From Dictyocoela muelleri (Eukaryota; Microsporidia), in contig SDVU01000865.1 of the NCBI GenBank assembly GCA_016256075.1, forward strand, positions 1 to 10,005: a DNA stretch of 10,005 nt. The letters are read 5' to 3'. A program made the translations under genes and the position numbers. The notes under the pieces were generated by a model. That model worked only from the letters and a program-made list of their open reading frames with translations. It made no database searches and was not told the origin of the DNA. Below are positions 1 through 8,780 of this stretch, piece by piece; position 1 is the stretch's first letter, and every line of letters begins with the position of its first letter.

Positions 1-142
1 ATATTGAACAAATACCAGATATTAGCTTTATTGAAAATTTGTATGTTATTCCTGATCTTAATATTGATATGATATTTGGTATTGAATGGATGCATAATAA
101 TAAAGTTTGTATTGATTTTGATAATAAAATTATAGATTCCTG
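1..142 (+). pseudogene. Aspartic protease C-terminal end (retrotransposon fossil)
   Basis: The first bases encode a stretch reading VIPDLNIDMIFGIEWM (about 45-92), which matches the conserved C-terminal part of Ty3/gypsy retropepsins (typically F.V.DL..DILLGMDWL). This part of the fold follows the flap and helps form the dimer and the substrate pocket. The catalytic DTG/DSG region would lie upstream, outside the window. About 100-150 bases of linker follow before the reverse transcriptase region. It is part of the fossil polyprotein, not an independent gene. Confidence 0.75.
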
Positions 143-254
143 AATCGCGAAATTGAATTTCTTAAAATAATGTAAAAATAAATGAATTAATAAATGTAAT
201 GTATAAAATATTGATATTGAAAACAAATTTAAAAAATTAATTAATGAACAAAGG

Positions 255-890
255 CAGGTAAATCCCGATCTCGGTTTAATTACTGGATACACACATCGCA
301 TAACATTAAATACTAAGGAGGCTATCGCAGTTAATAAATCATATAATGTTTTATAAAAGAATCGCGAGACTGTAATAAATTATTTAAATAAACTCAAAAA
401 TATTGATATAATAATCCCGTCGTCTTTCAAATTTTCATCTCCAGCTTTTGTAATTCCCAAAAAGGATAATAGTATACGTATCGTTGTAGATTACAGAAAA
501 CTTAATAAGTATAATGTGTCGGGATCATATCCTTTCCGCAATCTATATGAACAATTTTTAGATTTAAATAATTCTATTATCTTCTCCCAAATTGATTTAA
601 ATCAGGAGTATCACCAAATTTTAATTCATAAAAATGATAGAGAAAAGACAGCTTTTTCGATTATGGGCAAAAAATTTCATTATAAAAGAATGCCTTTTGG
701 GTTGAAAATGCACCTTTTGCATTTCAAAAGGTTATAAGCAATATACTGAGTGGTATTAAATTTATAAAGATATTTCTTGACGACATCTTAGTATACAGTC
801 AGTCAAAAGAGGAACACTATGATCATCTCAAAATTATTTTTTCTAGATTAAAATCTTGTAACTGTTAAATTAACTTTGCAAAAAGTTCAT
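255..890 (+). pseudogene. Reverse transcriptase domain (retrotransposon fossil)
   Basis: The RNA-dependent DNA polymerase part of the Ty3/gypsy pol. The lead-in (about 270-420) resembles the conserved GLI.GYTHRI and NRETVINYLNKL region just before the polymerase core. Core motifs can be read directly: SSPAFVIPKKDNSIRIVVDY with following RKLNKY (about 437-510), FSQIDLNQEYHQI (about 581-621), MPFGLK (690-707) and FLDDILVYS (773-799). The last is the Y/F-x-DD box that binds the catalytic metals, and its following VYS is typical of Ty3/gypsy. The product would copy the element RNA into cDNA inside cytoplasmic particles. The domain is a fossil. Confidence 0.93.
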
Positions 891-1189
891 TCTTTAAATC
901 CGCGATAAATTTTTTTTAACATAGAGTTGATAAAAATGGACTTTATCCCGATTCTTCTACTCTTGAAAAATTAAAAGAGAAAATTAATCCCCAAACAAAT
1001 AAACAAACTTATGTCTTTAATTGGCTTATTTCAATAGTTTAGGCTATTCATAGCTAACTTTAGTTTTAAATTATCTCCAATTACTGATATTCTCAAAAAG
1101 TAAATAATTTTATTTGGACTAACAAACATAAAAAAATTACATTAGAACTTTTTGAGCTTCTAAAAAACAATATATGTTTATATTATCTA

Positions 1190-1545
1190 GGTACTATAAA
1201 GCCTTATGATATATACAAAGATGCATGCGATGTCGGTTTAGGCGCTGTTCTTACTCAGGATAGAAAAATTATATCTTTATTCAGCAATAAATTTACGGAA
1301 ACTGAATGTAAATATTCGATTGTCGAGAAAGAGTTTCTTTCTATAATTAAAGTTTTACAAAAGAAACGAGAAATTCTTTTAGGTAATAAATTAAAGATAT
1401 TTACCGAAATAAAAATTTGGTAAATTATGATAAAATGGAAACCAATAGAATTTGCAGATGTAAGTATATAATACAAGAATTTGACTGTGAAATTACCCAC
1501 ATACCCGGTAAAAACAATATTCCTGCAGATATATTATCTCGATGA
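1190..1545 (+). pseudogene. RNase H domain and end of RT-RH (retrotransposon fossil)
   Basis: This is the RNase H that degrades the RNA strand of the RNA:DNA hybrid in Ty3/gypsy elements. DACDVGLGAVLTQD (about 1220-1261) matches the first catalytic aspartate block (D.S..G.GAVL.Q). KYSIVEKEFLSIIKVL (about 1309-1356) matches the second block, with its conserved glutamate (Y...EKE.LAI). ITHIPGKNNIPADILSR (about 1492-1542) matches the terminal H.PGK.N..AD.LSR block that closes RNase H in this family. A connection region lies between about 840 and 1190. An open stretch on the opposite strand at 1255-1500 is only a shadow of this domain. Confidence 0.92.
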
Positions 1546-2240
1546 AACTCAGCAATAAAATTAAAAATTCTGCAGATAAATTGTTTATAGATTCTTTTCA
1601 ACAATTAAAAAATAAAATTGATGATTCATCAGCTTTTAAAGAAGAATTGATTAAGCTTCATTGTCATTTGCAGCATCCTGGCCGTAAATCTCTTTGCAAT
1701 CTTATCAAAAAACAAATTAGTGAAAAGAAATTATTTTTATTAATCTCAGAGTTAAGTAAAAATTGCATTAAATGTCGAGGAAATAAATATAATAAATACG
1801 ATATCCAAAAATATCTCGATTTTTATATTCTGAAAAGAAAAATGAGACTGTTTATTGATATATCCGGTCTTTTCGTTTATTATAAAGATGATTTTAAAAG
1901 AAAATTTTACGTTTGCACGTTCACAGATATTTGCCCAAGATATACAAAAATTGCTATAATTAAAAATATAAATTCGTTATCTGTAGTAAATGCCTACAAA
2001 AACTAATGGGTTAATTCATAAGGGCCTCCAAAAAGGTGTTAACATATCTTGGCAGACAATATACTGCTGCAAATATTCGATTTTTTGTCAATCCAAAATC
2101 ATCTTAAATATATATATATATCACCAAATAATCCTACAGGCAATGCCATTTCCGAAAGAATAAATTGGGCTATAAATGAAACCATAAGAATAAATTCCCC
2201 TATTTATAATTTAAAAGGATTAGAAAATAAAATATAGACG
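1542..2240 (+). pseudogene. Integrase: zinc-binding and catalytic core traces (retrotransposon fossil)
   Basis: Integrase of the Ty3/gypsy pol, which inserts the cDNA into the host chromosome. The N-terminal HHCC-type zinc-binding module is visible as HCHLQHPGRKSL (about 1658-1693) followed by CIKC (1764-1775). The catalytic core of the DDE type begins near FIDISGLF (1851-1874), with FTDICPRYTKIAII (about 1918-1959) matching the family's FTD.FSRY..... segment. SPNNPTGNAISERIN (2121-2165) matches the conserved S.YNP..N..SER.N block around the catalytic glutamate. Two open stretches (1542-2006 and 2049-2237) carry these traces. As part of the fossil element it should not be read as a working gene. 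Confidence 0.92.
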
Positions 2241-2399
2241 CGTCTGAATTATAATTATAACAGGATTCTAAAAACAATTTCTTTCTCACTGATGTATAAA
2301 AAATCTTCTCTCGACAATTCAATTTAAACAAATATGATGATTTATTTAGAACTGTAAATAAAAATAGCAAACTTGAAAAAATAAAAAATAATATACAGA

Positions 2400-2590
2400 C
2401 AAATAGAAACAGAAAAAGTTATGATTACAAAATTAATTACTACGTTTATGAAATAATAGAACATCTGTAAAACAAGACCCTATCTGGAAAGGACCCTTAT
2501 AATTAAACAAATAAAAGGTATGCGGGTTTTATTAATTAAAGATAAGTCGGAAGACGGTCAACATTAAAAATATCAGACCTGTTCTGTAGG
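2400..2590 (+). pseudogene. GPY/F-like integrase C-terminal module (retrotransposon fossil)
   Basis: DPIWKGP (2476-2496) and IKNIRP (2563-2580) bracket a stretch that resembles the GPY/F module found at the C-terminus of Ty3/gypsy integrases. That module typically reads W.GPY.I......YLL.D..GK...... and ends near VNI..LKP. It contributes to integrase multimerisation and DNA binding. No chromodomain signature follows. The end of this module is the last coding trace of the element, so the polypurine tract and 3' LTR should lie just downstream. Confidence 0.7.
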
Positions 2591-2900
2591 TGGGTATCTG
2601 CAGTGTCCTTGTTTTTGTTCGAGACACTACATGTTCAGGTTTAGATTGTTTAAAAATTTTATGTTTTAGGATTATAAATGTTTGTAGTCTAACTGCTTTT
2701 AAGTTTTAACAGAACAATAAAAAGAAGTGAATTTATGAAATCATGGTGGAATTAAATAAAAGGTTTGAAAATAAGAAAAATCTAGTTTATTCAGAGAATT
2801 TCAATTCTTACATTAAAAGTATTTATGTTATAAACATTCTCAATGTTAGGCCTACCCTAACTGGTAACGACACTATATTACTTTTTTTTACTAGATTATA
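2591..2900 (+). other. Probable 3' untranslated/LTR zone of the Ty3 fossil, not delimited
   Basis: No gene is visible. From position alone this stretch should contain the polypurine tract and at least the start of the 3' LTR. Purine-rich runs occur (for example around 2715-2735), and there are TG starts such as the one near 2604, but none can be proved to be the LTR edge without the 5' copy. Three inverted repeats lie here: AGTGTC with GACACT (2602-2607 and 2623-2628), AGAATT with AATTCT (about 2796-2809), and GTTAGG with CCTAAC (2845-2850 and 2856-2861). Any of them could belong to the LTR. Confidence 0.35.
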
Positions 2901-3048
2901 AATTTACTTAATTTTTAGACCAATAGCAGATAAAAATTGTTCTATTAATAAAAAAAGTAACTATATTGTTTATTTTTTTTATATTAAAATCCTCTGTTCA
3001 TTGTTACAAATATATATATTGCTTTACACTTACAGTTTTATACACCCA

Positions 3049-3180
3049 TAGCGGCCTTTTTCATTATTTTAAAAAAATGTCGGGTTTCCAGATGTCGGGC
3101 GCTTGCAGATGCCGTCTCCTCGAATATATCGCGCGCTTGCAAGTCTGCTTTTTTCAGATATCGCGAGCTGCGTTGCTTTA
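3049..3180. repeat. GC-rich islet with short internal repeats
   Basis: Much richer in G+C than its surroundings. It contains ATGTCGGG twice (3077-3084 and 3092-3099), the near-identical words TCGGGCGCTTGCA (3095-3107) and TCGCGCGCTTGCA (3129-3141) 34 bases apart, and CAGAT followed by a CG-rich word three times. An 82-codon open stretch covers it (2966-3214), but its product is not recognisable and its first half is plain AT-rich sequence, so I do not call it a gene. It may be the remnant of an imported or repetitive sequence, or a structured or regulatory element. Confidence 0.45.
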
Positions 3181-4071
3181 TTACAATGAGAAAAGGTATT
3201 TCTTGTCTCTATAATAATTTAATTTCTAGATTTAAAAATGAGGAATAGTGTGAACTTCAATCAGGAAATATTTTTATTATTATAATATAAACACAATACA
3301 AACAATTTTTTTATAATGTCTCTCAAATTAAAGCTTCCACTGACGAATTTTGTGCGTAAAATCGCGATTTTTCAGTAAAAAATCAATTATATACAATTAG
3401 ATTATTATTGTGCAAAACTATAAATTTGAAAATTAAAGTAATGGTTATTTATAAATGTAATTGTATGTTTATTTTTATTTTACATTAATTTTTTATTTTC
3501 CTTAGCGAACAAATATATGATATTGTCTTATTAAAGTTTATAGATTTCTTATTAAAACTTCTTTTACATCTCATTACAACCTTTAAATTTTTAATTTAAT
3601 CATAGAAAATTTTTTTGATGTTATTATTACAATATATATTTTTTCCGCGATGTCACTCTCCGGGATATTGTGCCAAGCTATTTATAGTTATAATGTTTAT
3701 TATAGATATTTAATAATTCTTCAGTGGTTATAACTAATCAATTGTGTCTCTTTTAAAAGGGCTATTTTTAATTTTAGTATATTTCTTTTGACTCTCTTTT
3801 AAATGATTTTTTTTTCAGAAACTTTATATATAAAATAGTAATCTACGTATTAGATTTCATTAATAATATTTTTTATTTGAGAAATAATATACATATCTAA
3901 AAATCACGGTGTCCGAATTTGCTGAATCCTTAATTCACTGAAAAAATATTTGAACTTCAATAAGCTGTAGAAGATCAAATTTCTTATAATCCTTCACGAA
4001 GAAATTATTTAGATAATGTGAGAAAAGAAAAAAACAATGTTTGTCGTAAAGATTTATAACTATTGCCCTAA

Positions 4072-4164
4072 ATGACAAGAGTTAGACCTCGGATAAACAA
4101 AAATGATATGAAATTTATTTCTAAAAAAGATTATGACGTCATAATATCAGAAATTAGACAATGA
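4072..4164 (+). other. Short possible coding trace, unrecognised
   Basis: A 30-codon open stretch reads MTRVRPRINKNDMKFISKKD at its start and continues to EIRQ before a TGA. The same frame is then open again for about 28 codons to near 4249. Its composition (charged and mixed, not simply AT-driven poly-Lys, Asn and Ile) looks slightly more protein-like than the surrounding sequence, which is why I mention it. I recognise no domain. It may be chance or the last trace of a decayed gene or transposon. It overlaps the perfect palindrome at 4130-4145. Confidence 0.15.
4130..4145. repeat. Perfect 16-bp palindrome centred on TGACGTCA
   Basis: ATTATGACGTCATAAT equals its own reverse complement. The central TGACGTCA is the classical binding word for CREB/ATF-type bZIP factors in animals and fungi. 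There is no adjacent gene for it to regulate in this window, so a regulatory role is only a possibility and chance cannot be dismissed in such AT-rich DNA. Confidence 0.4.
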
Positions 4165-6092
4165 AAATTTTTTATTTTTAAAAAGAAAATATATACACAA
4201 AAAATTGATTTTTACAGCTACGAACATTCTATTTCAAGAATATATTTTTGAAAACTTGATTCCCGCAAATATCTTATTTATATTATTCATAAACATATTT
4301 TATATTTTCTTTGAGCACACGTTGTGAAATTTTTACTCATTTGAGGGCCTCAGTAGCAAAATTTTCATTTTTTAATATAGATTTTATAGAACTAATACAT
4401 GATGTTATTGTAAATTATCATTAAACGACAATCGGAAACTTTTGCATTTATATATTGTAAATATATCAACCATTTATATTAGGTATAAAGTTGTAAATTA
4501 TTTGATTAAATTAATTTTTATTAAAATCAAAAATATTTATTTTTAAATTAAATTAAGAATTCAGCGAATTGATGCTGTACCATATAAAAATACATAATCA
4601 AATAATATTCAAATATGATATCAATATTTTTATAACATTGCACTGAGAAATCTATATTTTTTACTAAAAATATTTTCGTGGTAATTTAGCTTGTATAAAT
4701 ATTAATCTTATTATATCGTAAAATGTATGTAAAAATTGTTTTTTATGCAAATGCCTTTCTTAATAACTTTTAATCCTCTCAAAATATAGTTTATTCTGAA
4801 TTTTGTATTCAGTAAATATTCTAAAATTTCTTAATGGGAAATAAATTCTGAATGCAGGCTGTAGAATTAGCTTAATTTTCTAAATATTATAAAAAAAAGA
4901 TTTCTTTGTAGTATATATCTGTGTTAATAACGTAAAATATTTTAATAATAAAAGATTTAAAAGAAATAAAACAAAATTACTTATTATGCGTTATTAAAAA
5001 AACATGTGTCGATAAGATTATATATTACATAAATAAAAGTTATGATAATGATATGTGTAAAATGCAAATTTTATTTTATTGAGTAAAAATTAAATGTGTA
5101 TGTATATTAAAATTAGAGTAGTTTTAGAGGGAAAATTTTTTTAAAAAGAGAACGAAAAGTATATTTGTTATTTCTAAAGATTTGCCGTTCTTAAAAGTCA
5201 CTTAATATTAATATAGAGTACTTTGACGATTATCTGTTATGATTACGTCTTTAATAAAAAATCATATAAAAAATCATTTTTTGTCTTTGAAGAGTGTATT
5301 TTTACATTGGAGGTATAGTGCTATTATATAGCGCGTCGATTTTTGTTATATTTAACACAGTTGTTTTTGCATTATATTTATATGACAATGTTCATAAAGA
5401 ATAAATAATCTTTTAAAAATTGACATGTTTATGTTTTTTATTCTAATCTTTGAATTATAATTATACTTCTAGAACTCATTGATTTCAGATAAAGAAAATA
5501 TTTATTTTCAATGCTATTTATTGCGCATTTAAAGATAAAGGTTATTACTTTCAATCGTAATTGAGAATATTTTAATCATATATTTTTTATAAACCTTGTT
5601 ATAAAATAAGATGAACCACAATAAAGATATCAATATAAAAAAATTTTATCAAACCTTTATTTTTCTGTTTATGTATAGTTTTTCTATATATATTATATAA
5701 AGTTATTATAATAAAACTTCTATTTCGGTTTATTGCTGTAAGTTGATTAAAAAATAAGCTTATTAAATTATTCCCTTTATAAAAGAACCTTTTTTTTTCT
5801 AGAGTCGTTTTTCAAATAGTAACGTTCTGTATAAATTTATTTTTTATCAAATATGTCAAAAAGTTTTATTTATTAAATTAAAAATAATAGAAACTCTTTT
5901 TTTTAAGAAAAATATTTTAACTCATATTTCATATAAAGGTAATTTTAAAAAAAACGTGTAATAAGATAAAGAGGTAAAAATATGACAAATAGAAATAGTA
6001 AATAAATGTATAAGAATAATATCTGCTTCGCTTTGTGATTAAGTAAAAATATATTCCTAGTGTAAGTATTTCATTTTACGCCTATAATTTTA

Positions 6093-6107
6093 ATATATAT
6101 ATATATA
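6093..6107. repeat. (AT)n microsatellite
   Basis: An uninterrupted AT dinucleotide run of about 15 bases. It lies about 70 bases before a second, longer run at 6179-6199. Confidence 0.8.
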
Positions 6108-6120
6108 CCTATTATGTAAA

Positions 6121-6154
6121 GAGGGAAAAATCTACCCATGAGGGAAAAATTTAC
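6121..6154. repeat. Tandem pair of a 19-bp unit
   Basis: GAGGGAAAAATCTAC at 6121-6135 is repeated as GAGGGAAAAATTTAC at 6140-6154, one mismatch in 15, with a period of 19 bases. It sits between the two AT microsatellites. No function is apparent; replication slippage is a sufficient explanation. Confidence 0.6.
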
Positions 6155-6178
6155 TTGATTAAAAATAATTATATTATT

Positions 6179-6199
6179 ATATATATATATATATATATA
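6179..6199. repeat. (AT)n microsatellite
   Basis: An uninterrupted AT dinucleotide run of about 21 bases, preceded by ATTATTAT. Likely length-variable between isolates. Confidence 0.85.
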
Positions 6200-6303
6200 A
6201 GTAGATATTTTATAAGAAATGTATCACTCATGCAATCTTTTTTTTATACAAACAATTATTTCAGGTCTTGTACGGAGAGATGCCTACCGCCAATGTAACT
6301 ACC

Positions 6304-6728
6304 TTTAAAATGGATGTTTTTTTTAATTTTTACTTTTAATGGTTTTTTTTAAAAAATGAAAAAAATGTTTAAATTTTAAAAATAAATTTTACATGATTTT
6401 TTATTTATAATTCCATTTATTTAAGAAATTTATGTTGAATTTTTCAGAAAAATTTAAGACAAGTATATAAAAAGATTTTACGAATATTTTTTATCATTAA
6501 AATTACAGAATATAACCATCTTAAATGTTTAAAAAATATGATAAATATCATATTTTTTTTAAAAAAAAGTAACTTTAATTTTTTTTATTTCTATTCATAA
6601 GAGTAGAAGAAATAATTCTTATTATAAAAACAAAAAAATTTTCAGATAAAAACAATTATTAAATTATTTATTTGTATTATCAAGTATATAATTGTTTCTA
6701 AAAATAGTCAAAAAGTGTCCATTTTAAA
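6304..6728. repeat. Possible MITE-sized inverted-repeat pair
   Basis: TTTAAAATGGA (6304-6314) is found as its exact reverse complement TCCATTTTAAA (6718-6728). The similarity appears to continue inward through T-rich sequence at about 16 of 21 positions. The 425-bp spacing and lack of coding sequence between the arms fit a miniature inverted-repeat element. A related word in direct orientation to the right arm, AAAAGTGCCTACTTTGAAA, lies near 7166-7184. Chance pairing is a real alternative in DNA this rich in A and T, and I see no target-site duplication. Confidence 0.25.
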
Positions 6729-7218
6729 TCTCTTATATGTTTGAACATATATATAATAAATGGCATATTTTTTATTTTCCGAATATTCTGTGTTTTATAA
6801 TAAGAATCATTATTTCTATTAATATCAATGGAAATAAGAATAGTGTCTGAAAGCCGGGCGAGAACCTAATTATACAAGATTATATTTTTGTATTCTAATT
6901 TTCGTAACTAATCAAGATTTTTTTTCGGAAATTTTTTAGAGAAAATCTATAAATTCACTCTGCGTATAATAAAAGTTGTTAAAATCAGATTGTAAATTTA
7001 TAACATTGTAAACAATGCTTCAAATGTCTTAAAATTATATTATCTCGTAAAAAAAATCGAATCTTTTCGTATCATTATTAAATCAATTATGATATCAATT
7101 ATAATTTTCAATTATATAAAGAAAATAAACAATTAAAAAAATCAAAAAAAATTTGCTATGTCTGGAAAAGTGCCTACTTTGAAAAATTATTTTTATAAAG
7201 AATGCATTTTCGAAACAA

Positions 7219-7410
7219 GTCATCATTTCTACGTTTATTTGAGTAGTACTAAAATACTGAGTTTTTTCAGATAAATATAAAGATATAGTAGAATTACAAT
7301 AGAAATCATAAATATAATCTTTTTTATTTTATGTGGGTATAGAATAATATTTAAATACATTGCAAACATATAGTATTCAATAAAAATTTTTACTTTCTAT
7401 TTTATTTCTA
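7219..7410 (+). repeat. Diverged direct repeat, copy 1
   Basis: Matches the segment at about 8853-9040 in the same orientation. The best-conserved core, 7284-7319, begins TATAGTAGAAT and ends AAATATAATC; it aligns with 8916-8952 at about 33 of 37 positions. Colinear weaker similarity lies on both sides, including GTCAT followed by a T-rich run and a GTAGTA word upstream, and GGGTATA plus a TGCAA word downstream. The two copies lie on either side of the Merlin element. No coding potential is evident. Confidence 0.6.
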
Positions 7411-7481
7411 AATATATTGTAAAGATTTTATAACTGGAATGTGTTTATTTTTATATCAGAAAAGCGCGTTTTTTGGCCGAA

Positions 7482-7501
7482 AAGGCGTTTTAATTCGCCT
7501 T
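7482..7501. repeat. Small GC-rich hairpin
   Basis: AAGGCG (7482-7487) and CGCCTT (7496-7501) form a perfect 6-bp stem around an 8-base loop, in a locally G+C-rich spot (7464-7500) preceded by GCGCG and GGCC. Nothing shows that it is transcribed. Confidence 0.35.
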
Positions 7502-7698
7502 AGTATTACCATAATATTTTAGGAACACATGACAAAATATACAAAAATTTTAACCCACGGGAATTAGAAAATTTTATTCAAAGATTTTATTATAATTTTA
7601 ATAAAAAACCCAGTCATAGAAAAATTTCATTCTTTTCATAATGATTTTTTCCTATACGAAATATAATAGAACATCTTAACACCATTTTCGGCTGATGT

Positions 7699-7735
7699 TT
7701 AATAAAAAGTTTTGAGCTAGTCAAAATTTTTCCCC
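7699..7735 (+). repeat. Merlin left terminal inverted repeat
   Basis: Aligns with the reverse complement of 8762-8798 with two or three small gaps and few substitutions. It includes the 19-bp motif copy M1 (7717-7735). The outermost bases TTAATAAAAA are A/T-only, so the exact edge is uncertain. Confidence 0.8.
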
Positions 7736-7743
7736 AGAGCGAC

Positions 7744-7762
7744 CTAGTCCAAAGTTTCTTCC
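7744..7762 (+). repeat. Merlin subterminal motif copy M2 (left, inner)
   Basis: CTAGTCCAAAGTTTCTTCC is a second copy, in the same orientation, of the motif at 7717-7735 inside the left terminal repeat. It lies about 36 bases before the transposase start. Repeated subterminal words of this sort often are transposase-binding sites, which is a plausible but untested role here. Confidence 0.5.
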
Positions 7763-7797
7763 AATTCTAAAAATATAAAAAAAAATTTTAACTCTTT

Positions 7798-8680
7798 ATG
7801 AAGATAGAATTCATAGAAGATGGATTACAAACATTATATTGTAGAGAACTGTATAATCGGTGTGTAAATTGGCGTTTAAACTCGGAAAAGCTTTGTAATG
7901 ATTTTTCTGCCAATATGACTTTGAAAAGTTATAAAAAGAATAAGGATTGTAAAGCATGGCGAAGCATGAATAATGGTTGCTTGTCCTTTAGAAAATACTA
8001 TGGTATTCGATATAATAGTTTTTTTCGATTTTTTTGACTTGAAAATTAATATTAGTTTCAAAATCATAGGTAAATATAGTGTAAGAACCCCATTACACGC
8101 CATTATCAACTCTATGCCATCAGTGTCGAAATTCTATAATAAAGGTAATAAATGAATTAATAACATCCATTCCACGGCCTGACTTCTCAAGTAGAAAGCT
8201 AGGCGTCGCAAATTCTATACGTAGGAGTATCAAACACGTGAAACTGCAAATGTAAGTCCAGACGTGGTCGTTCTCCTGAATTAGAACTGATGTCTAGTTA
8301 TTGTATAAACAAGAGGTAAAGCGACCAGGATGTTTGCAAGGGTTATACCGGGTAAAAATGCGACGACAATATTACCCATAGGATTGGAATATGCAGTTCA
8401 TGGGTCGATAGTTTATACAGACGAGCATGGATCTTGTAGCCGATTAACTCTAAATGGCTTTGAACATATGAAGATATGTCATAATATAATTTTGTTTATA
8501 AAATTGTTAATGTTAATAATCATCATGTTGAATCAATAAATAATTTAATTATAGAAAAATTAAAAACATGAATGGTGTCTTAACAAACAAGAGACCGCGA
8601 TTTCTAAGCGAGATAGCTTTTTCTTTAATAATAAGAAAATCATTTGGGAAAAAATATTTGAAATAATTAAAGTAAAATAA
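7798..8680 (+). pseudogene. Merlin (IS1595-family, ISXO2-like) transposase, broken
   Basis: Remnant of a DDE transposase that would excise and reinsert the element. The start is the ATG at 7798, and the reading ends at TAA 8678-8680, giving about 294 codons, usual for Merlin. The N-terminal part (7798-8037) has KKNKDCKAWRSMNNGC followed by FRKYYGIRYNSFF, matching the zinc-ribbon-like region and the SIR-x-x-SFF segment of the family, with at least one zinc cysteine apparently replaced. The trace moves to another frame at about 8038-8128, another at about 8121-8240 (IIKVINELITSIPRPDF), then frame 1 with CKSRRGRSPE (8251-8280). It goes on with TRMFARVIPGKNATTILP and GSIVYTDEHGS (8324-8434; catalytic Asp at 8420-8422), then VNVNNHHVESINN (8506-8544; likely catalytic Glu at 8530-8532), then MNGVLTNKRPRFLSEIAF (8568-8621) and KIFEIIKVK before the stop. 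That makes about six or seven frameshifts. The first catalytic aspartate is not visible at its expected place near 8234-8242. It cannot be active. Confidence 0.88.
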
Positions 8681-8701
8681 TTTAATAATTTTATATTAAA
8701 T

Positions 8702-8715
8702 TTAAATTAATTTAA
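8702..8715. repeat. A/T-only perfect palindrome within the Merlin 3' region
   Basis: TTAAATTAATTTAA is its own reverse complement, and a near copy (TTAATTAATTTAA) follows at about 8727-8739. It lies between the transposase stop and the right terminal repeat and could act in transcript 3'-end formation. In pure A/T sequence such palindromes arise easily. Confidence 0.35.
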
Positions 8716-8742
8716 TACTTTTTTATTTAATTAATTTAAAAC

Positions 8743-8780
8743 CCAGTCTAAAATTTCCTCCGGGGTAAATTTTGGACTAG
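8743..8780. repeat. Merlin right subterminal hairpin: motif copies M3 (+) and M4 (-)
   Basis: Two copies of the 19-bp motif face each other head to head. M3, 8743-8761, reads CCAGTCTAAAATTTCCTCC in the + direction. M4, 8762-8780, is the reversed copy that forms part of the right terminal inverted repeat. Together they form an inverted repeat with 12-base arms (8745-8756 and 8767-8778, one mismatch) around a G+C-rich loop. The left end has its two copies in tandem instead, so the two ends are not mirror images. Confidence 0.65.

Larger units (their letters stand above)
1..2590 (+). mobile_element. Ty3/gypsy-type LTR retrotransposon fossil, 3' part of pol
   Basis: An old, decayed LTR retrotransposon of the Ty3/gypsy (Metaviridae) type enters from the left edge and its coding traces run to about 2590. 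Visible parts, in order, are the end of the aspartic protease, reverse transcriptase, RNase H, integrase and a GPY/F-like C-terminal module. Integrase lying after RNase H is the Ty3/gypsy order and argues against Ty1/copia. The gag region and the 5' LTR are outside the window, so the insertion cannot be dated from an LTR pair. The element is clearly broken, with roughly ten or more breaks scattered through pol. Key family motifs remain legible, which suggests an old but not ancient insertion. I see no envelope-like gene and no clear chromodomain. The family assignment is firm; the lineage within it is not. Confidence 0.93.
2901..7698. other. Long AT-rich intergenic stretch without a recognisable gene
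   Basis: Nearly 4.8 kb with very high A+T, frequent poly-T and poly-A runs, and stop codons in all frames at the density expected by chance. I find no rRNA, tRNA or convincing protein-coding signal. Short features inside it are listed separately: a GC-rich islet (3049-3180), a palindrome (4130-4145), a short possible coding trace (4072-4164), microsatellites (6093-6199), a tandem pair (6121-6154), a possible inverted-repeat element (6304-6728) and a diverged direct repeat (7219-7410). The base composition and lack of constraint suggest decayed repeats or neutral spacer. Confidence 0.7.

Noticed and set aside
1255-1500. 81-codon open stretch on the minus strand
   Set aside because: It is the antisense shadow of the RNase H region of the Ty3 fossil, whose motifs read on the + strand.
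2841-2865. TTAGG-containing words suggestive of telomere-like repeats
   Set aside because: Only isolated words inside a short hairpin; there is no tandem array.
2966-3214. 82-codon open stretch on the + strand covering the GC-rich islet
   Set aside because: No domain is recognisable. The first half is low-complexity A/T-driven sequence, the second half follows the repeat words of the islet, and nothing supports translation.
6093-6199. AT-rich tracts as a replication origin
   Set aside because: The whole window is about 80% A+T, so the tracts are not distinctive, and no accompanying origin motif is visible.
7876-8109. 77-codon open stretch on the minus strand
   Set aside because: It is the antisense shadow of the N-terminal part of the Merlin transposase.
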